Below, one piece after another: positions 33,707 through 42,557 of a DNA stretch of 64,000 bases. The notes beneath the pieces are model-generated. The model did not search any database. It had not been told where the DNA came from and worked only from the letters and a program-made list of their open reading frames with translations. How positions within the stretch are numbered: the first letter of the stretch is position 1; each line of letters starts with the position of its first letter. The stretch is from Chryseobacterium carnipullorum. Its GTDB lineage: Bacteria; Bacteroidota; Bacteroidia; Flavobacteriales; Weeksellaceae. Where the stretch lies: positions 175,337 through 239,336 of the forward strand of contig NZ_FRCD01000007.1 in the NCBI RefSeq assembly GCF_900142785.1. The letters run 5' to 3'. Both the position numbers and the translations under genes were made by a program.

Positions 33707-35041
33707 TTAATACACTGCATTTCCCTGGTAAACCAATGATTCCACGTTTGAAATTCTGGATACGGCTTCTGCCGAGCAGCTGGCATTCATCAGTACAAAA
33801 TCAGCCTGATCCCCCGCTTTTGGCCACTGCTGGTTTCCTTGATCGTCAAGAGGAAGTTTATTCGCTGTTGCCAGTTTGAGACTTCTTGATAATAAAAATT
33901 CTGTGGAATACCCATACAGTTGCGCCATAAGATTGGCTTTCTGGAGGACACTTCCTGTTCCGAAGGTATTCCAGTGGTCTACGATACTGTCGTTACCTGT
34001 AAGAACCGTTACATTATGCTTATATAAAGTAGGAATTGGCATCATGAGATTTCCAAAAGGGATCGTAGAAACGATTCCGATCTGTGCTTCAGCCAGTTTT
34101 TCTGCCATGTCTTCCTGTTTTACTTTATCTAATTTTGCTAAAATAAAACAGTGACTCAGATAGGTTTTGCCTTTTAGAGAAGGATTTTCATTCACTTTTT
34201 TAATGAGATATTCCACTGTATTCAACCCGGATTCACCTGTTTCATGAAGGTGGATATCAATTCCTTTTTTATGGTCTAATGCCAGCTGAACTGTAAAATC
34301 AATGGTTTTCTCAATGGCACCGTCAATGGTAAACGGATCTACGCCTCCAATAAAATCAATATCCATTTGAGCAGCTTCTTTCAGATAAGGTGCTGAATCG
34401 GTATAAAACACACCGTGCTGTGGAAAAGCTACCAGCTCAGCGCCGAAACTTTTCTTCTTAGCCTCTAAAGCCTTGTGAAGGTTTTTTAATGAATCTAATT
34501 TTGAAGTCGGTTCAATATTGACATGGCTTCTCGCAAAAGAAGTTCCCTTAGACTGTAACAACTCAATCATCCTTTCTGCTTTGAACGTTGAGTTTTTGAG
34601 CATTTCGGGAAGTATTTTCTGCTCAAGTGCGATCATTCCTTTGACACCACCTGTTCTTTTTCTAACCGCCTGCCATTGATCGCCGTACAATGTTTTGTCC
34701 AAATGAATATGCATGTCTTTAAATGCAGGAAGCATCAGCATTCCTTTAGCATCAATCGCTTTTGCATTGGGTTGATTGGGAGCTATACTTTTGATTTTCG
34801 CGTTTTCGATTTCAACATAAAAGAGCCCGGTTTTAGTAGCCACAACCTCTCCTTCTTCATAGTCAAAGCCGGTTTCCAGACGGACATTTTTAAGGTTTAA
34901 TTTTCCTTTTGCCGAAACATTTTGTTTTTCAAACAAAGGAGATGCTGCCAGAATATTGGGCATTAAACTAAGTCCGGCTGCCGCCAGTGCAGAACTTTTA
35001 ATAAAATCTTTACGGGATATTGCATTGTCAGAGGTCTTCAT
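33707..35041 (-). CDS. Amidohydrolase family protein with Tat-like leader
   Basis: A 444-residue paralogue of the protein at 31209-32447. It has a ~35-residue N-terminal leader: ISRKDFIKSSALAAAGLS, a Tat-like signal (Arg-Lys in place of Arg-Arg) followed by a hydrophobic Ala/Leu stretch, so it is probably exported folded and metal-loaded. The catalytic barrel keeps MHIHLDKTLYGDQW, HLHETGESG, LSHCFIL and LTGNDSIVDHW. The ATG at 35041 is used; the frame extends only to a TTG two codons upstream. It is flanked by inverted copies of a dispersed repeat. Substrate unknown. Confidence 0.87.
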   Translation of the reverse strand: MKTSDNAISRKDFIKSSALAAAGLSLMPNILAASPLFEKQNVSAKGKLNLKNVRLETGFDYEEGEVVATKTGLFYVEIENAKIKSIAPNQPNAKAIDAKGMLMLPAFKDMHIHLDKTLYGDQWQAVRKRTGGVKGMIALEQKILPEMLKNSTFKAERMIELLQSKGTSFARSHVNIEPTSKLDSLKNLHKALEAKKKSFGAELVAFPQHGVFYTDSAPYLKEAAQMDIDFIGGVDPFTIDGAIEKTIDFTVQLALDHKKGIDIHLHETGESGLNTVEYLIKKVNENPSLKGKTYLSHCFILAKLDKVKQEDMAEKLAEAQIGIVSTIPFGNLMMPIPTLYKHNVTVLTGNDSIVDHWNTFGTGSVLQKANLMAQLYGYSTEFLLSRSLKLATANKLPLDDQGNQQWPKAGDQADFVLMNASCSAEAVSRISNVESLVYQGNAVY

Positions 35042-35058
35042 TTCCAATCTATTTTATA

Positions 35059-35066
35059 CAAAAATA
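35059..35066 (-). promoter_or_regulatory. Candidate -7 element of the Tat-type amidohydrolase gene
   Basis: Minus strand reads TATTTTTG (TAnnTTTG), 18 bp upstream of ATG 35041. Confidence 0.45.
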
Positions 35067-35153
35067 GAAAGAACGGAAAGGATGAAGGGGTATGGTTTAT
35101 CACAATATTTGTATGATTTATTGGATGGTTTAATTTACAGATGGTTTTCCTGG

Positions 35154-35207
35154 ACCACCCCGTCAAAAATTCTTTGAATTTTCGTCACCCTTCAGAGGAT
35201 GGGAATT
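35154..35207 (-). repeat. Dispersed repeat, copy 2 (inverted)
   Basis: Inverted copy of 33584-33638. Read on the minus strand it starts AATTCCCATCC and continues through the identical GACGAAAATTCAAAGAATTT core to GACGGGGTGGT. Differences are confined to the left hairpin arm region. Confidence 0.75.
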
Positions 35208-35291
35208 TCTATTTTCATAAGGATTCTCTTGTCAATAATTTAACTTTAATGGAATGAATAAGTTTAAAAAATTCTATTTTTAGGATAAAAA

Positions 35292-35317
35292 AAGACCGAA
35301 TTCTAAAATCCAGTCTT
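35292..35317 (-). terminator. Probable terminator of hemL
   Basis: Minus-strand hairpin AAGAC(T)GG ... (C)GGTCTT, stem 35292-35296 with 35313-35317, followed on the minus strand by seven T; 23 bp downstream of the hemL stop. Confidence 0.5.
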
Positions 35318-35339
35318 ATTATAATTGATGTAGTAAATC

Positions 35340-36623
35340 TTAAGAATACTCAAATTTTCTTACGGCTTCAAGCGTCATTTCAATTTCTTTATCTTTGATT
35401 GCATCGCTGATGAAATAGGTTTCATAGCCACTTGGCGGAAGATAGATTCCATTTTGAAGCATCTGATGGAAGAAGTTATTGAATAAAGACTGGTTGGAAG
35501 CGGCTGCTTCATCAAAATTGGAAACGCTGTTGATGTGGAAAAATACCGACATCATGGATCCTTTTCTGTTGATTTTATGGGAAATTCCTTTTTCATTCAG
35601 AATTTTTCCGATCCCGAAGTCCAGGGTCTCTGCTGTTTTATTAATTCTGTTAAAGAATTCTGGATCATTTTTAATCAGCTGTAGTGTTTTCAATCCAGCT
35701 CTCATTGCTAATGGATTACCGCTTAAGGTTCCCGCCTGATAAACGCCTCCTTTTGGCGCAAGATGGTCCATGATTTCGTTTCTTCCTGCAAAAGCCCCTA
35801 CCGGAAGACCTCCCCCGATCACTTTTCCATAGGTCACTAAATCAGCTTTTACATTGTAGAGTTCCTGTGCTCCTCCAAAAGCTAACCTGAAACCTGTCAT
35901 CACTTCATCAAAAATCAACAAAGCTCCGTTTTCATCACAGATTTTTCTCAGATTCTGAAGAAAATTATTTTCAGGAAGTACGCAACCCATATTTCCGGCA
36001 ACAGGTTCGATGATAACGGCTGCAATCTGTCCCTGATTGTGACGGAACAAATCTTCTACCTGCTCAAAATCATTGTAGCGGGCCAGAAGAGTATCTTTAG
36101 CGGTTCCTTCTGTTACACCCGGAGAATTTGGATTTCCGAAAGTGGCAGCACCACTTCCTGCTTTGATCAGAAATGAATCTGAGTGGCCATGATAACAGCC
36201 TTCAAATTTAACGATCTTATCTCTTTTTGTAAATCCTCTTGCCAGTCTTACCGCACTCATACAGGCTTCTGTACCTGAAGAAACCATTCTGATCTGGTCA
36301 ATATTAGGAACATTTTCTACGATGAATTTAGCAATTTCTGTTTCCAGTTCTGTAGGCGCTCCAAAAGAAAAGCCTTTTTCAGCCTGTATTTTCAGTTCTT
36401 CCAGTACTTCAGGATGGGTATGTCCTAAGATAGCAGGTCCCCATGAATTGATGTAGTCGATATAGGTATTGTCATCTGCATCGGTAAGATAAGCGCCTTT
36501 TGCAGATTTCATAAATACAGGAACACCTCCTACTGATTTGAATGCGCGAACCGGAGAATTGACTCCTCCCGGAATGTATTTGTAGGCTTCATCGAATAAA
36601 GCCGAACTTCTTTGATACTTCAT
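35340..36623 (-). CDS. hemL: Glutamate-1-semialdehyde 2,1-aminomutase HemL
   Basis: A 427-residue class III PLP aminotransferase-fold enzyme that makes 5-aminolevulinate from glutamate-1-semialdehyde, an early step of haem and sirohaem synthesis. Visible landmarks are [16 protein letters not shown] at the N-terminus, [10 protein letters not shown] for PLP phosphate binding, [10 protein letters not shown] and the PLP lysine in [15 protein letters not shown]. The length is normal for the family. It is probably monocistronic, with a terminator downstream. Confidence 0.97.
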   Translation of the reverse strand: MKYQRSSALFDEAYKYIPGGVNSPVRAFKSVGGVPVFMKSAKGAYLTDADDNTYIDYINSWGPAILGHTHPEVLEELKIQAEKGFSFGAPTELETEIAKFIVENVPNIDQIRMVSSGTEACMSAVRLARGFTKRDKIVKFEGCYHGHSDSFLIKAGSGAATFGNPNSPGVTEGTAKDTLLARYNDFEQVEDLFRHNQGQIAAVIIEPVAGNMGCVLPENNFLQNLRKICDENGALLIFDEVMTGFRLAFGGAQELYNVKADLVTYGKVIGGGLPVGAFAGRNEIMDHLAPKGGVYQAGTLSGNPLAMRAGLKTLQLIKNDPEFFNRINKTAETLDFGIGKILNEKGISHKINRKGSMMSVFFHINSVSNFDEAAASNQSLFNNFFHQMLQNGIYLPPSGYETYFISDAIKDKEIEMTLEAVRKFEYS

Positions 36624-36698
36624 ATTTTAGTTGAGTGTTGCAAGTTTATAATCTGGCCGTTAAAGAGTAACTGACCACAATAAAATCACAACAAAAAA

Positions 36699-37760
36699 TT
36701 AGTTTCTAGGTTTTTTATCAATCAAATAAATCAGCTGGCCTGCAGATGGTTTTTGTCCTTCATCCATTCTGTTTTTTGCGTATAATTTATTTAATTTGAT
36801 TCCGAATTTCTGTGCGATATCGTGCATATCTTCGCCGGATTCTGCTTTGTAAACGGCAGTATTTCCTGAAGAGTTTTTAGATTCAAGAAATACAATATCA
36901 TTTTTCTTCAGAACATCGCTTTCGAGCTCATTCCATTTCATAAGTCTGCTTTCACTTACCCGGAATTTATCTGCGATGAATTTAACATTCGTGTCCTCAG
37001 GAATGACGATATATCGTAAACCATCGTTGGGATGGGTTTTAATAAGAATCGAATTAAGGATTTCAGCTTTTGTCTTAATCCTTTCCACTCTCTTCTGTTG
37101 CTGCGCATAAGAAGTCTGTTTGTAAGGAACCTCAACAGTTACGGCATCTTTCGCTTTCTTACTGATGGTCTTTGAAGGTTCCAGCTGAGCCATAAACGCG
37201 CGGTCATCTTTCAGATCCGGATACATTTTAAGAACGGCATACAAAACTTCTGTAGAGCTGGTATCATCGTACTCATAAAGTCTGTATTTTTCAATTTTAC
37301 TGATCAGGATGGAAGCGTAACGAGGATTGGTTGCATATCCTGCTTTTTTAAGGCCATGCGCCCACGCTTTGTAATCCTTCATATTGAGATTAAAGAGATT
37401 CGTGTAATATTTTCTTGTTGATAAAAATATAGAATGGTCTTCGTACGACTGTCTTGGGTCTTCATAGACGCGGAAACACTCATTGGGAGCATCATCTGTA
37501 TGCTTCATGGTTTTTCCTGTCCAATCTTCTTTACATTTTATTCCAAAGTGATTTTTGCCTTCCTGAGCCAGTCTGCTCTGCCCTCCTCCGGTCTCCAGGA
37601 GTCCCTGAGCCAATGTAATAGAAGCAGGAATTTTGTATTTTTCCATTTCTTCTACCGCATATTTAGCGAATTTTTGAATGTACTGGTCTTCAGTAGCCCA
37701 AGCCTGAGCTGAGAATTTTGATAAAACTAAAAGGCTTACGAGTAAGAAAAGTCTTTTCAT
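36699..37760 (-). CDS. Peptidoglycan hydrolase with glucosaminidase and LysM domains
   Basis: A 353-residue exported cell-wall hydrolase. A signal peptide (1-19) precedes a FlgJ/LytG-type glucosaminidase domain (about 22-170) with the catalytic glutamate E56 in AQGLLETGGGQS, and RVYEDPRQSYEDHS and AGYATNPRYA, which are typical. Two LysM-like modules follow at the C-terminus (about 245-295 and 305-350; GLRYIVIPEDTNVKFIADKF and VYKAESGEDMHDIAQKF) for peptidoglycan anchoring. ATG 37760 is preferred to the TTG at 37769. It is 16 bp downstream of the ACC deaminase-like gene. Confidence 0.9.
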   Translation of the reverse strand: MKRLFLLVSLLVLSKFSAQAWATEDQYIQKFAKYAVEEMEKYKIPASITLAQGLLETGGGQSRLAQEGKNHFGIKCKEDWTGKTMKHTDDAPNECFRVYEDPRQSYEDHSIFLSTRKYYTNLFNLNMKDYKAWAHGLKKAGYATNPRYASILISKIEKYRLYEYDDTSSTEVLYAVLKMYPDLKDDRAFMAQLEPSKTISKKAKDAVTVEVPYKQTSYAQQQKRVERIKTKAEILNSILIKTHPNDGLRYIVIPEDTNVKFIADKFRVSESRLMKWNELESDVLKKNDIVFLESKNSSGNTAVYKAESGEDMHDIAQKFGIKLNKLYAKNRMDEGQKPSAGQLIYLIDKKPRN

Positions 37761-37776
37761 GTTTTTCAATTTTTAC

Positions 37777-38688
37777 TTATATAATTAAATTTCTATTCTG
37801 TTTTTCCAAAAGCAGATTGGCTCCTTCAATACCCTGCAAACCGCCGGTATGAAAGCACAAAATTCTACTGTCCTCAGGAAAATACCCTTCATCAACAAGT
37901 TCAAAAACTTTCTGCATCATCTTTCCTGTATACACCGGCTCCAAAGGGATACCGTACTTCTCTTTAAAATCATTGATAAAACGGATGTTTTCATCTTTTA
38001 TTTTACCGTAACCTCCAAAACATGAATCTATTAGATTAAAATTTTGTATAGAAGTTAATTCTAAGATTTTATTCTCCAGTGAATCATCGTCAACGACCTT
38101 AAATCCTATTACTTTCTGATATTCTTCACAAAATTTTGCTATTCCGGCAACTGTTCCTCCGGTACCGACCGCGGTGCAAAGATAATCAAAATCTTTTGTT
38201 TGGTCATTGAGCATCATTTTAACCCCCTGTAAAGCCTCTTCATTGGTTCCGCCTTCCGGAACAATCAGCGCATCGGGAAACTCATTCTGTAGAAATTCGG
38301 TTAGTTTTTCTTTATGTCTGTATTCTTCTCTGGTGACAAATTTCAGATTCATTCCGTTTCTTTTGGCAAAAAGAAGGGTGGGATTATCCCGCCATTTATG
38401 TTCCAGTTCCTGTCCTCTTATTATTCCCAGCGTTGGAATACCCGATAAATTACCAACCGCAGAAACCGCGGCGATATGATTTGAAAAAGCGCCTCCAAAT
38501 GTAATGATATAAGGATTCTCCGGACTTTTTTCCAGATAATTATTGATATTGTAAAACAGTTTCCAGTATTTGTTTCCTGAGATCTGGGGATGGATAAGGT
38601 CTTCTCTTTTGATGAAGAGTTTTATATTCTTATGCTGAATAGGGATTTCCTGAATCGGAATGGGTTCTGCCGGAACTTTTAATAGCAT
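37777..38688 (-). CDS. ACC deaminase / D-cysteine desulfhydrase family protein
   Basis: A 303-residue PLP enzyme of the tryptophan-synthase-beta (fold II) type. The PLP lysine is in ISGNKYWKL (near residue 40) and AFSNHIAAVSAVG forms the substrate loop; CTAVGTGGTVAG binds the cofactor phosphate. Family activities are deamination of 1-aminocyclopropane-1-carboxylate or desulfhydration of D-cysteine; sequence alone does not decide, and D-cysteine desulfhydrase is more usual outside plant-associated species. It is likely co-transcribed with the cell-wall hydrolase downstream. Confidence 0.87.
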   Translation of the reverse strand: MLLKVPAEPIPIQEIPIQHKNIKLFIKREDLIHPQISGNKYWKLFYNINNYLEKSPENPYIITFGGAFSNHIAAVSAVGNLSGIPTLGIIRGQELEHKWRDNPTLLFAKRNGMNLKFVTREEYRHKEKLTEFLQNEFPDALIVPEGGTNEEALQGVKMMLNDQTKDFDYLCTAVGTGGTVAGIAKFCEEYQKVIGFKVVDDDSLENKILELTSIQNFNLIDSCFGGYGKIKDENIRFINDFKEKYGIPLEPVYTGKMMQKVFELVDEGYFPEDSRILCFHTGGLQGIEGANLLLEKQNRNLII

Positions 38689-38711
38689 TTTTAAAGTTTA
38701 ACTATTAGGTA

Positions 38712-38719
38712 CAAAATTA
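38712..38719 (-). promoter_or_regulatory. Promoter -7 element of the ACC deaminase-like gene
   Basis: Minus strand reads TAATTTTG (TAnnTTTG), 24 bp upstream of the ATG at 38688. Confidence 0.5.
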
Positions 38720-38979
38720 ATAAAAGATTTAGATGGGTTGGCTATGAATTTTGAAAAATGCATTTTAAAGGGATTGTGCTTTTTTTTAACGCAAGGTGGG
38801 CAAAGATTTTTGATAAGAATAATTGTTATAAGATCGCAAAGGCGTTAGCACTCAGCAGCGGTTGAATGCTGATTTTGTAAGGAGACAGCATAGGGTTAGT
38901 CATCATTTTTTAAATGCAAAATAGAAATTTATTTTTCCCAAATCGGATTTCTATTTTCTTATATAGGTTTACTGAAAAT
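38720..38979. other. Gene-free stretch with degenerate CGCAAAG words
   Basis: No open reading frame or RNA gene is seen. It contains AACGCAAGGTGGGCAAAG and ATCGCAAAGGCG (about 38789-38846), which look like decayed units of a CGCAAAG-type intergenic repeat, and GTTGAATGCTGATTTTGTAAGG. It passes directly into the heptanucleotide array at 38980. Confidence 0.4.
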
Positions 38980-39049
38980 ATCTTTTATCTTTTATCTTTT
39001 ATCTTTTATCTTTTATCTTTTATCTTTTATCTTTTATCTTTTATCTTTT
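38980..39049 (+). repeat. Perfect heptanucleotide tandem array, (ATCTTTT)10
   Basis: Ten consecutive exact copies of ATCTTTT, 70 bp in all. The end of the array touches the stop codon of the small minus-strand gene at 39048. Such an array should be prone to slippage. Confidence 0.95.
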
Positions 39050-39374
39050 ATAAATACTTCCTAAAGCTCCAGAATTTCCTTTTCTTCAGATAAATCAGAT
39101 CCCGTTCATTGGCATACGCTTCTCTTTCAAACGAGATTCTTTGATAGGCCATGAAACCGTCTTTCAGTTTGAAAAACCAGTAGTAATATTCGATGACATA
39201 AAAAATATAAAAGAAAATAACGAGCATTTCGAGCTGTTGTCTCAAATGGATTTTTTCGTGATTGATAAGTACTTTATTTTCCTTATCTTCGGGTTTCCTA
39301 ATGAAGATAAAGGGAAATAGAGCAATGCCGTTAATTTTTAATTTCTTTAATGGCTTTTGGCATATAATTATCAT
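39048..39374 (-). CDS. Small membrane protein with HExxH motif
   Basis: A 108-residue protein of unknown function with INHEKIHLRQQ (HExxH, about residues 38-46), a hydrophobic segment (LVIFFYIFYVIEYYYWFF, about 51-68) and SFEREAYANE. HExxH plus a later ExxA glutamate after a membrane helix resembles a minimal version of M48/M56-type zinc peptidases. Activity is inference. The stop codon lies at the edge of the heptanucleotide array. A TATATTTG element immediately upstream (39380-39387) could make a nearly leaderless transcript. Confidence 0.65.
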   Translation of the reverse strand: MIIICQKPLKKLKINGIALFPFIFIRKPEDKENKVLINHEKIHLRQQLEMLVIFFYIFYVIEYYYWFFKLKDGFMAYQRISFEREAYANERDLIYLKKRKFWSFRKYL

Positions 39375-39411
39375 ACTAACAAATATAAAGTTTTTTGACT
39401 TAGAGATTTAA

Positions 39412-39594
<183 letters not shown>

Positions 39595-39599
39595 ATAAA

Positions 39600-40127
39600 A
39601 TGAAAAAATATATTTTTATTTTGTTAGCATCGGCTGCATTAGGCCTTACATCGTGCAGTCCTTTCCAGGTGCGTTCAGATTATGCGCAATCTGCGAATTT
39701 TACGACTTATAAAACGTATAAGATCAGAATTGACGATCTGAAACTGAATGATATTGATAAAGACAGGGTTTTAAACGAACTGTCGAGACAGCTTCAGAGC
39801 AAGGGACTTCAGTCCGGCGAAAATCCTGATCTGATTGTCAATGTAAAAGCGAATCATAAAAAGGTGACCGATATCAACAGCAGCTCTCCTTACGGCATGT
39901 GGGGATGGGGCGGTCCTTTCGGATGGGGCGTTGGGATGAGCAGAACATGGACCAGCAATTATAACGAAGGTGCTCTGATTGTTGACCTTATCGATTCTAA
40001 AACCAACAAACTGGTTTGGCAGGGTATCGGAAGCGGAATTTCCGTGGATTCTCCAAAAGCCAAGCAGAGACAAATTCCTGAGATCATGGCTGAGATCATG
40101 AAAAACTATCCTCCTCAGAGAAAATAA
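39600..40127 (+). CDS. DUF4136 lipoprotein
   Basis: A 175-residue lipoprotein (GLTSC, Cys at residue 19). The mature part is a DUF4136 domain: FTTYKTYKI at the start, DPDLIVNVKA in the middle, a Gly/Trp-rich loop (MWGWGGPFGWGVGMSRTW), EGALIVDLIDSKTNKLVWQG near the end. Domain function is unknown; members are periplasmic or outer-membrane lipoproteins. It follows the DUF5522 gene after 5 bp. Confidence 0.88.
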   Translation: MKKYIFILLASAALGLTSCSPFQVRSDYAQSANFTTYKTYKIRIDDLKLNDIDKDRVLNELSRQLQSKGLQSGENPDLIVNVKANHKKVTDINSSSPYGMWGWGGPFGWGVGMSRTWTSNYNEGALIVDLIDSKTNKLVWQGIGSGISVDSPKAKQRQIPEIMAEIMKNYPPQRK

Positions 40128-40155
40128 TTTTTATTTAAATCAACCGATTATATAA

Positions 40156-40185
40156 AACGCCGATACAGAAAATTGTATCGGCGTT
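40156..40185 (+). terminator. Hairpin after the DUF4136 gene
   Basis: A 12-bp perfect stem (40156-40167 with 40174-40185, loop GAAAAT). The downstream T-run is weak (GACTATTTTAG), so it is a less typical terminator. Confidence 0.65.
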
Positions 40186-40210
40186 GACTATTTTAGCGAA
40201 ACCTTACTAT

Positions 40211-40414
40211 CTATTTTGATTTGTCCAAGTAATAGATCAATTTATCATTCCTGTTGGTGACAAATTCTTTTCCGTTTTTATTGATCCTGTAGACTAAAAC
40301 TCCCTGATTATAGGTGTCCCAGATTTTAAATTTATATGACCTTTGTTTTGTGTATACAGTAACGAAGTATTCTTTTTCTTTTGACAGGATGGTTGACCCA
40401 GGTAAATTCATCAA
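40211..40414 (-). CDS. Hypothetical protein, possibly a fragment
   Basis: A 67-residue frame. The translation has a beta-like repeating pattern (EYFVTVYTKQRSYKFKIWDT, VLVYRINKNGKEFV) and no leader. It follows the frame at 40448-40750 on the same strand and may be a separate small gene or a piece of a decayed one. No family is recognised. Confidence 0.4.
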   Translation of the reverse strand: MMNLPGSTILSKEKEYFVTVYTKQRSYKFKIWDTYNQGVLVYRINKNGKEFVTNRNDKLIYYLDKSK

Positions 40415-40447
40415 ATTTTAATTCTTCAAAAAGCTGACGGTACTGTT

Positions 40448-40750
40448 TTAATGACTAAAAATCTGATCATCAATAACGATTCCTCTTACATTTGAAAATA
40501 TTTCGTGGTTATAAGAATTGTACTCTTTAAAATCATACCTAACTTTTACAAAGTATCCGGTCAGCAGCAATGCATATATAGGGAATGGAATATAAAAATT
40601 TATTTTTTCTACTTCATTACGACAGGAAGCAGGATCGTTAAAATTAAAAAAACGAAAACAATTCCTAGATAGATACTTCGTGGTATTAACTTGTAATAAT
40701 AGCATTAAAGTTTTTACCAATATGATGAGCATTATTAAATGTCCAAACAT
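40448..40750 (-). CDS. Hypothetical membrane protein, possibly a fragment
   Basis: From ATG 40750, a 100-residue frame with two hydrophobic stretches (about 4-20 and 56-70; FGHLIMLIILVKTLMLLL, PFPIYALLLTGYF) and a polar C-terminus. The frame is open 12 codons further. No family is recognised. Only the paired hydrophobic pattern and the absence of a better frame support it; it could be the remnant of a longer membrane protein. Confidence 0.4.
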   Translation of the reverse strand: MFGHLIMLIILVKTLMLLLQVNTTKYLSRNCFRFFNFNDPASCRNEVEKINFYIPFPIYALLLTGYFVKVRYDFKEYNSYNHEIFSNVRGIVIDDQIFSH

Positions 40751-40863
40751 TTTTCGCCATTGTAATGGCATGCATAAAAAAAGCATGCTTTACATGATAA
40801 AATTAACAGTAATGTAATTTCTTATTCGTGAAAATAGAGTATTCTTACAGAAATTTTATGAGT

Positions 40864-42396
40864 ATGAAAAAATTAATATTATGTACTGTGATAGCCGGGT
40901 TTGCCAATGCCCAGGCTCCTGCAGGCTATTACAATTCAGCCAACGGATTGAGTGGTGCTTCACTGAAAACAGCATTAAGTTCTATTATCACCAACGGACA
41001 TCAGGATAAAGGATACAACGGACTCTGGACGGGCTATAAAACGACGGATATTGATAAGAATTATGAAAACGACGGGTCTATCATGGATATTTATTCAGAA
41101 AAACCTTCGGGAACAGATCCATATAAATATACCCCAGGTACCAACCAGTGCGGAACATATTCTGTAGAAGGAAACTGCTACAACAGAGAACACATTGTTC
41201 CTCAAAGCTTATTCAATGAATCTTCACCCATGGTCTCAGACATTCATTTCATCAGAGCAACAGATGGAAAGGTGAATGGAATGAGAAGTAATTATCCTTT
41301 CGGAAAGGTAGGTTCAGCAACATTTACTTCCAAAAACGGATCAAAGCTGGGAAGCTCTTCCTCTTCAGGATATGCAGGGACAGTTTTTGAGCCGATTGAT
41401 GAATTTAAAGGCGATGTAGCAAGGATGATCTTTTATTTTGTTACCCGCTACCAAAGCAAACTTTCTTCTTTTTCTTCCGGTAATATGCTGGGCAGTTCAA
41501 CATTTCCGGGATTACAGACCTGGGAGCTGAATGTTCTTCTGGCATGGCACATTCAGGATCCTGTTTCACCAGCAGAAATCAGCAGAAATAATGCCTCTTA
41601 CAGTTATCAGGGAAATAGAAATCCGTTCATTGATAACCCTAATTATGTCAATCAAATCTGGGGTACTTCCAATCCGGGAACCACTGATCCGGGAACGCCG
41701 ATTCCTAATCCGGGTACAGGCTGCGTGAATGAAACTTTCGAAAGTATTCCTGCCGCCAATGCTTCTTATACAACAAGAACGTGGACTGGAAGCGGTATTT
41801 CATGGACGGCTACCGATGCAAGAACAGATCAGACCATCAACAATAAGGCGATTACCGTGAGAGATGGTTCTTTAACATCCGGTACTTCAGCAAATGGAAT
41901 CGGATCACTGACGGTCACTACCCAACTTAAATTTTCAGGAAGTAACGGTACATTTGATGTAAAAGTCAACGGAACAACAGTAGGAACTATTCCTTACAGC
42001 GCGACCGCTGCAACGACAACGATTAATAACATCAATATTTCAGGAAATGTTACGGTAAGTCTTGTTAACAGCTCATCAAGCAACAGAGTGGCTATCGATG
42101 ATCTTCAATGGACATGTTATTCAGGAAGTTCCAAACAGGCTCAAAAAGCAGCAATGGATCAAAGTGCTATTCAGGAGCTTCAGGTCTACCCTAACCCAAT
42201 TTCAGGACAGGAAATCTTTGTAAAAGGGGACACGCAGCATATTAAAAAAGCAGAAATTTATAATCTTCAGGGGAAAACACTTGAGACGATTAACAGTCCT
42301 TTTAAAAATGGAAATTCTATTAAGATCAAAAATCTTGCGCAGGGAATTTATATTTTAAAGCTTGATCAATCTACGTTGAAGTTGATTGTGAAATAA
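40864..42396 (+). CDS. T9SS-secreted endonuclease I family protein
   Basis: A 510-residue secreted nuclease. A signal peptide (1-17, GFANAQ) is followed by an endonuclease I (EndA/NucM, His-Me finger) domain with the catalytic stretch NREHIVPQSLF and DIHFIRATDGKVNGMRSNYP. A linker (PGTTDPGTPIPNPGTG) leads to a beta-sandwich (about 280-420) and then a C-terminal type A sorting signal (LQVYPNPISGQEIFVKG ... IKNLAQGIYILKL), which directs export by the type IX system. Likely role: extracellular DNA or RNA breakdown. A start at 40858 (MSMKK) is equally possible. Confidence 0.88.
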   Translation: MKKLILCTVIAGFANAQAPAGYYNSANGLSGASLKTALSSIITNGHQDKGYNGLWTGYKTTDIDKNYENDGSIMDIYSEKPSGTDPYKYTPGTNQCGTYSVEGNCYNREHIVPQSLFNESSPMVSDIHFIRATDGKVNGMRSNYPFGKVGSATFTSKNGSKLGSSSSSGYAGTVFEPIDEFKGDVARMIFYFVTRYQSKLSSFSSGNMLGSSTFPGLQTWELNVLLAWHIQDPVSPAEISRNNASYSYQGNRNPFIDNPNYVNQIWGTSNPGTTDPGTPIPNPGTGCVNETFESIPAANASYTTRTWTGSGISWTATDARTDQTINNKAITVRDGSLTSGTSANGIGSLTVTTQLKFSGSNGTFDVKVNGTTVGTIPYSATAATTTINNINISGNVTVSLVNSSSSNRVAIDDLQWTCYSGSSKQAQKAAMDQSAIQELQVYPNPISGQEIFVKGDTQHIKKAEIYNLQGKTLETINSPFKNGNSIKIKNLAQGIYILKLDQSTLKLIVK

Positions 42397-42417
42397 ATAA
42401 TTTTTAAGTATAATTTA

Positions 42418-42445
42418 AGCCGGTTCAAAAATTTTTGAACCGGCT
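42418..42445 (+). terminator. Terminator of the endonuclease gene
   Basis: A 13-base inverted repeat AGCCGGTTCAAAA / TTTTGAACCGGCT (42418-42430 with 42433-42445), then CTTTATTTTTTG. Confidence 0.85.
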
Positions 42446-42557
42446 CTTTATTTTTTGATGCAAAGTTTATTTAGAGTTTGCCTTTTAAGGAAGGCAAAAG
42501 TCAATTTAAAAATGTTTCCGTACTTTTTTAGAGGGAAATGTGCTTAGATCTCATTCG

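Noticed and set aside
38980..39049. Possible CRISPR array
   Set aside because: Units are 7 bp with no spacers; it is a simple tandem repeat, and no cas gene is nearby.
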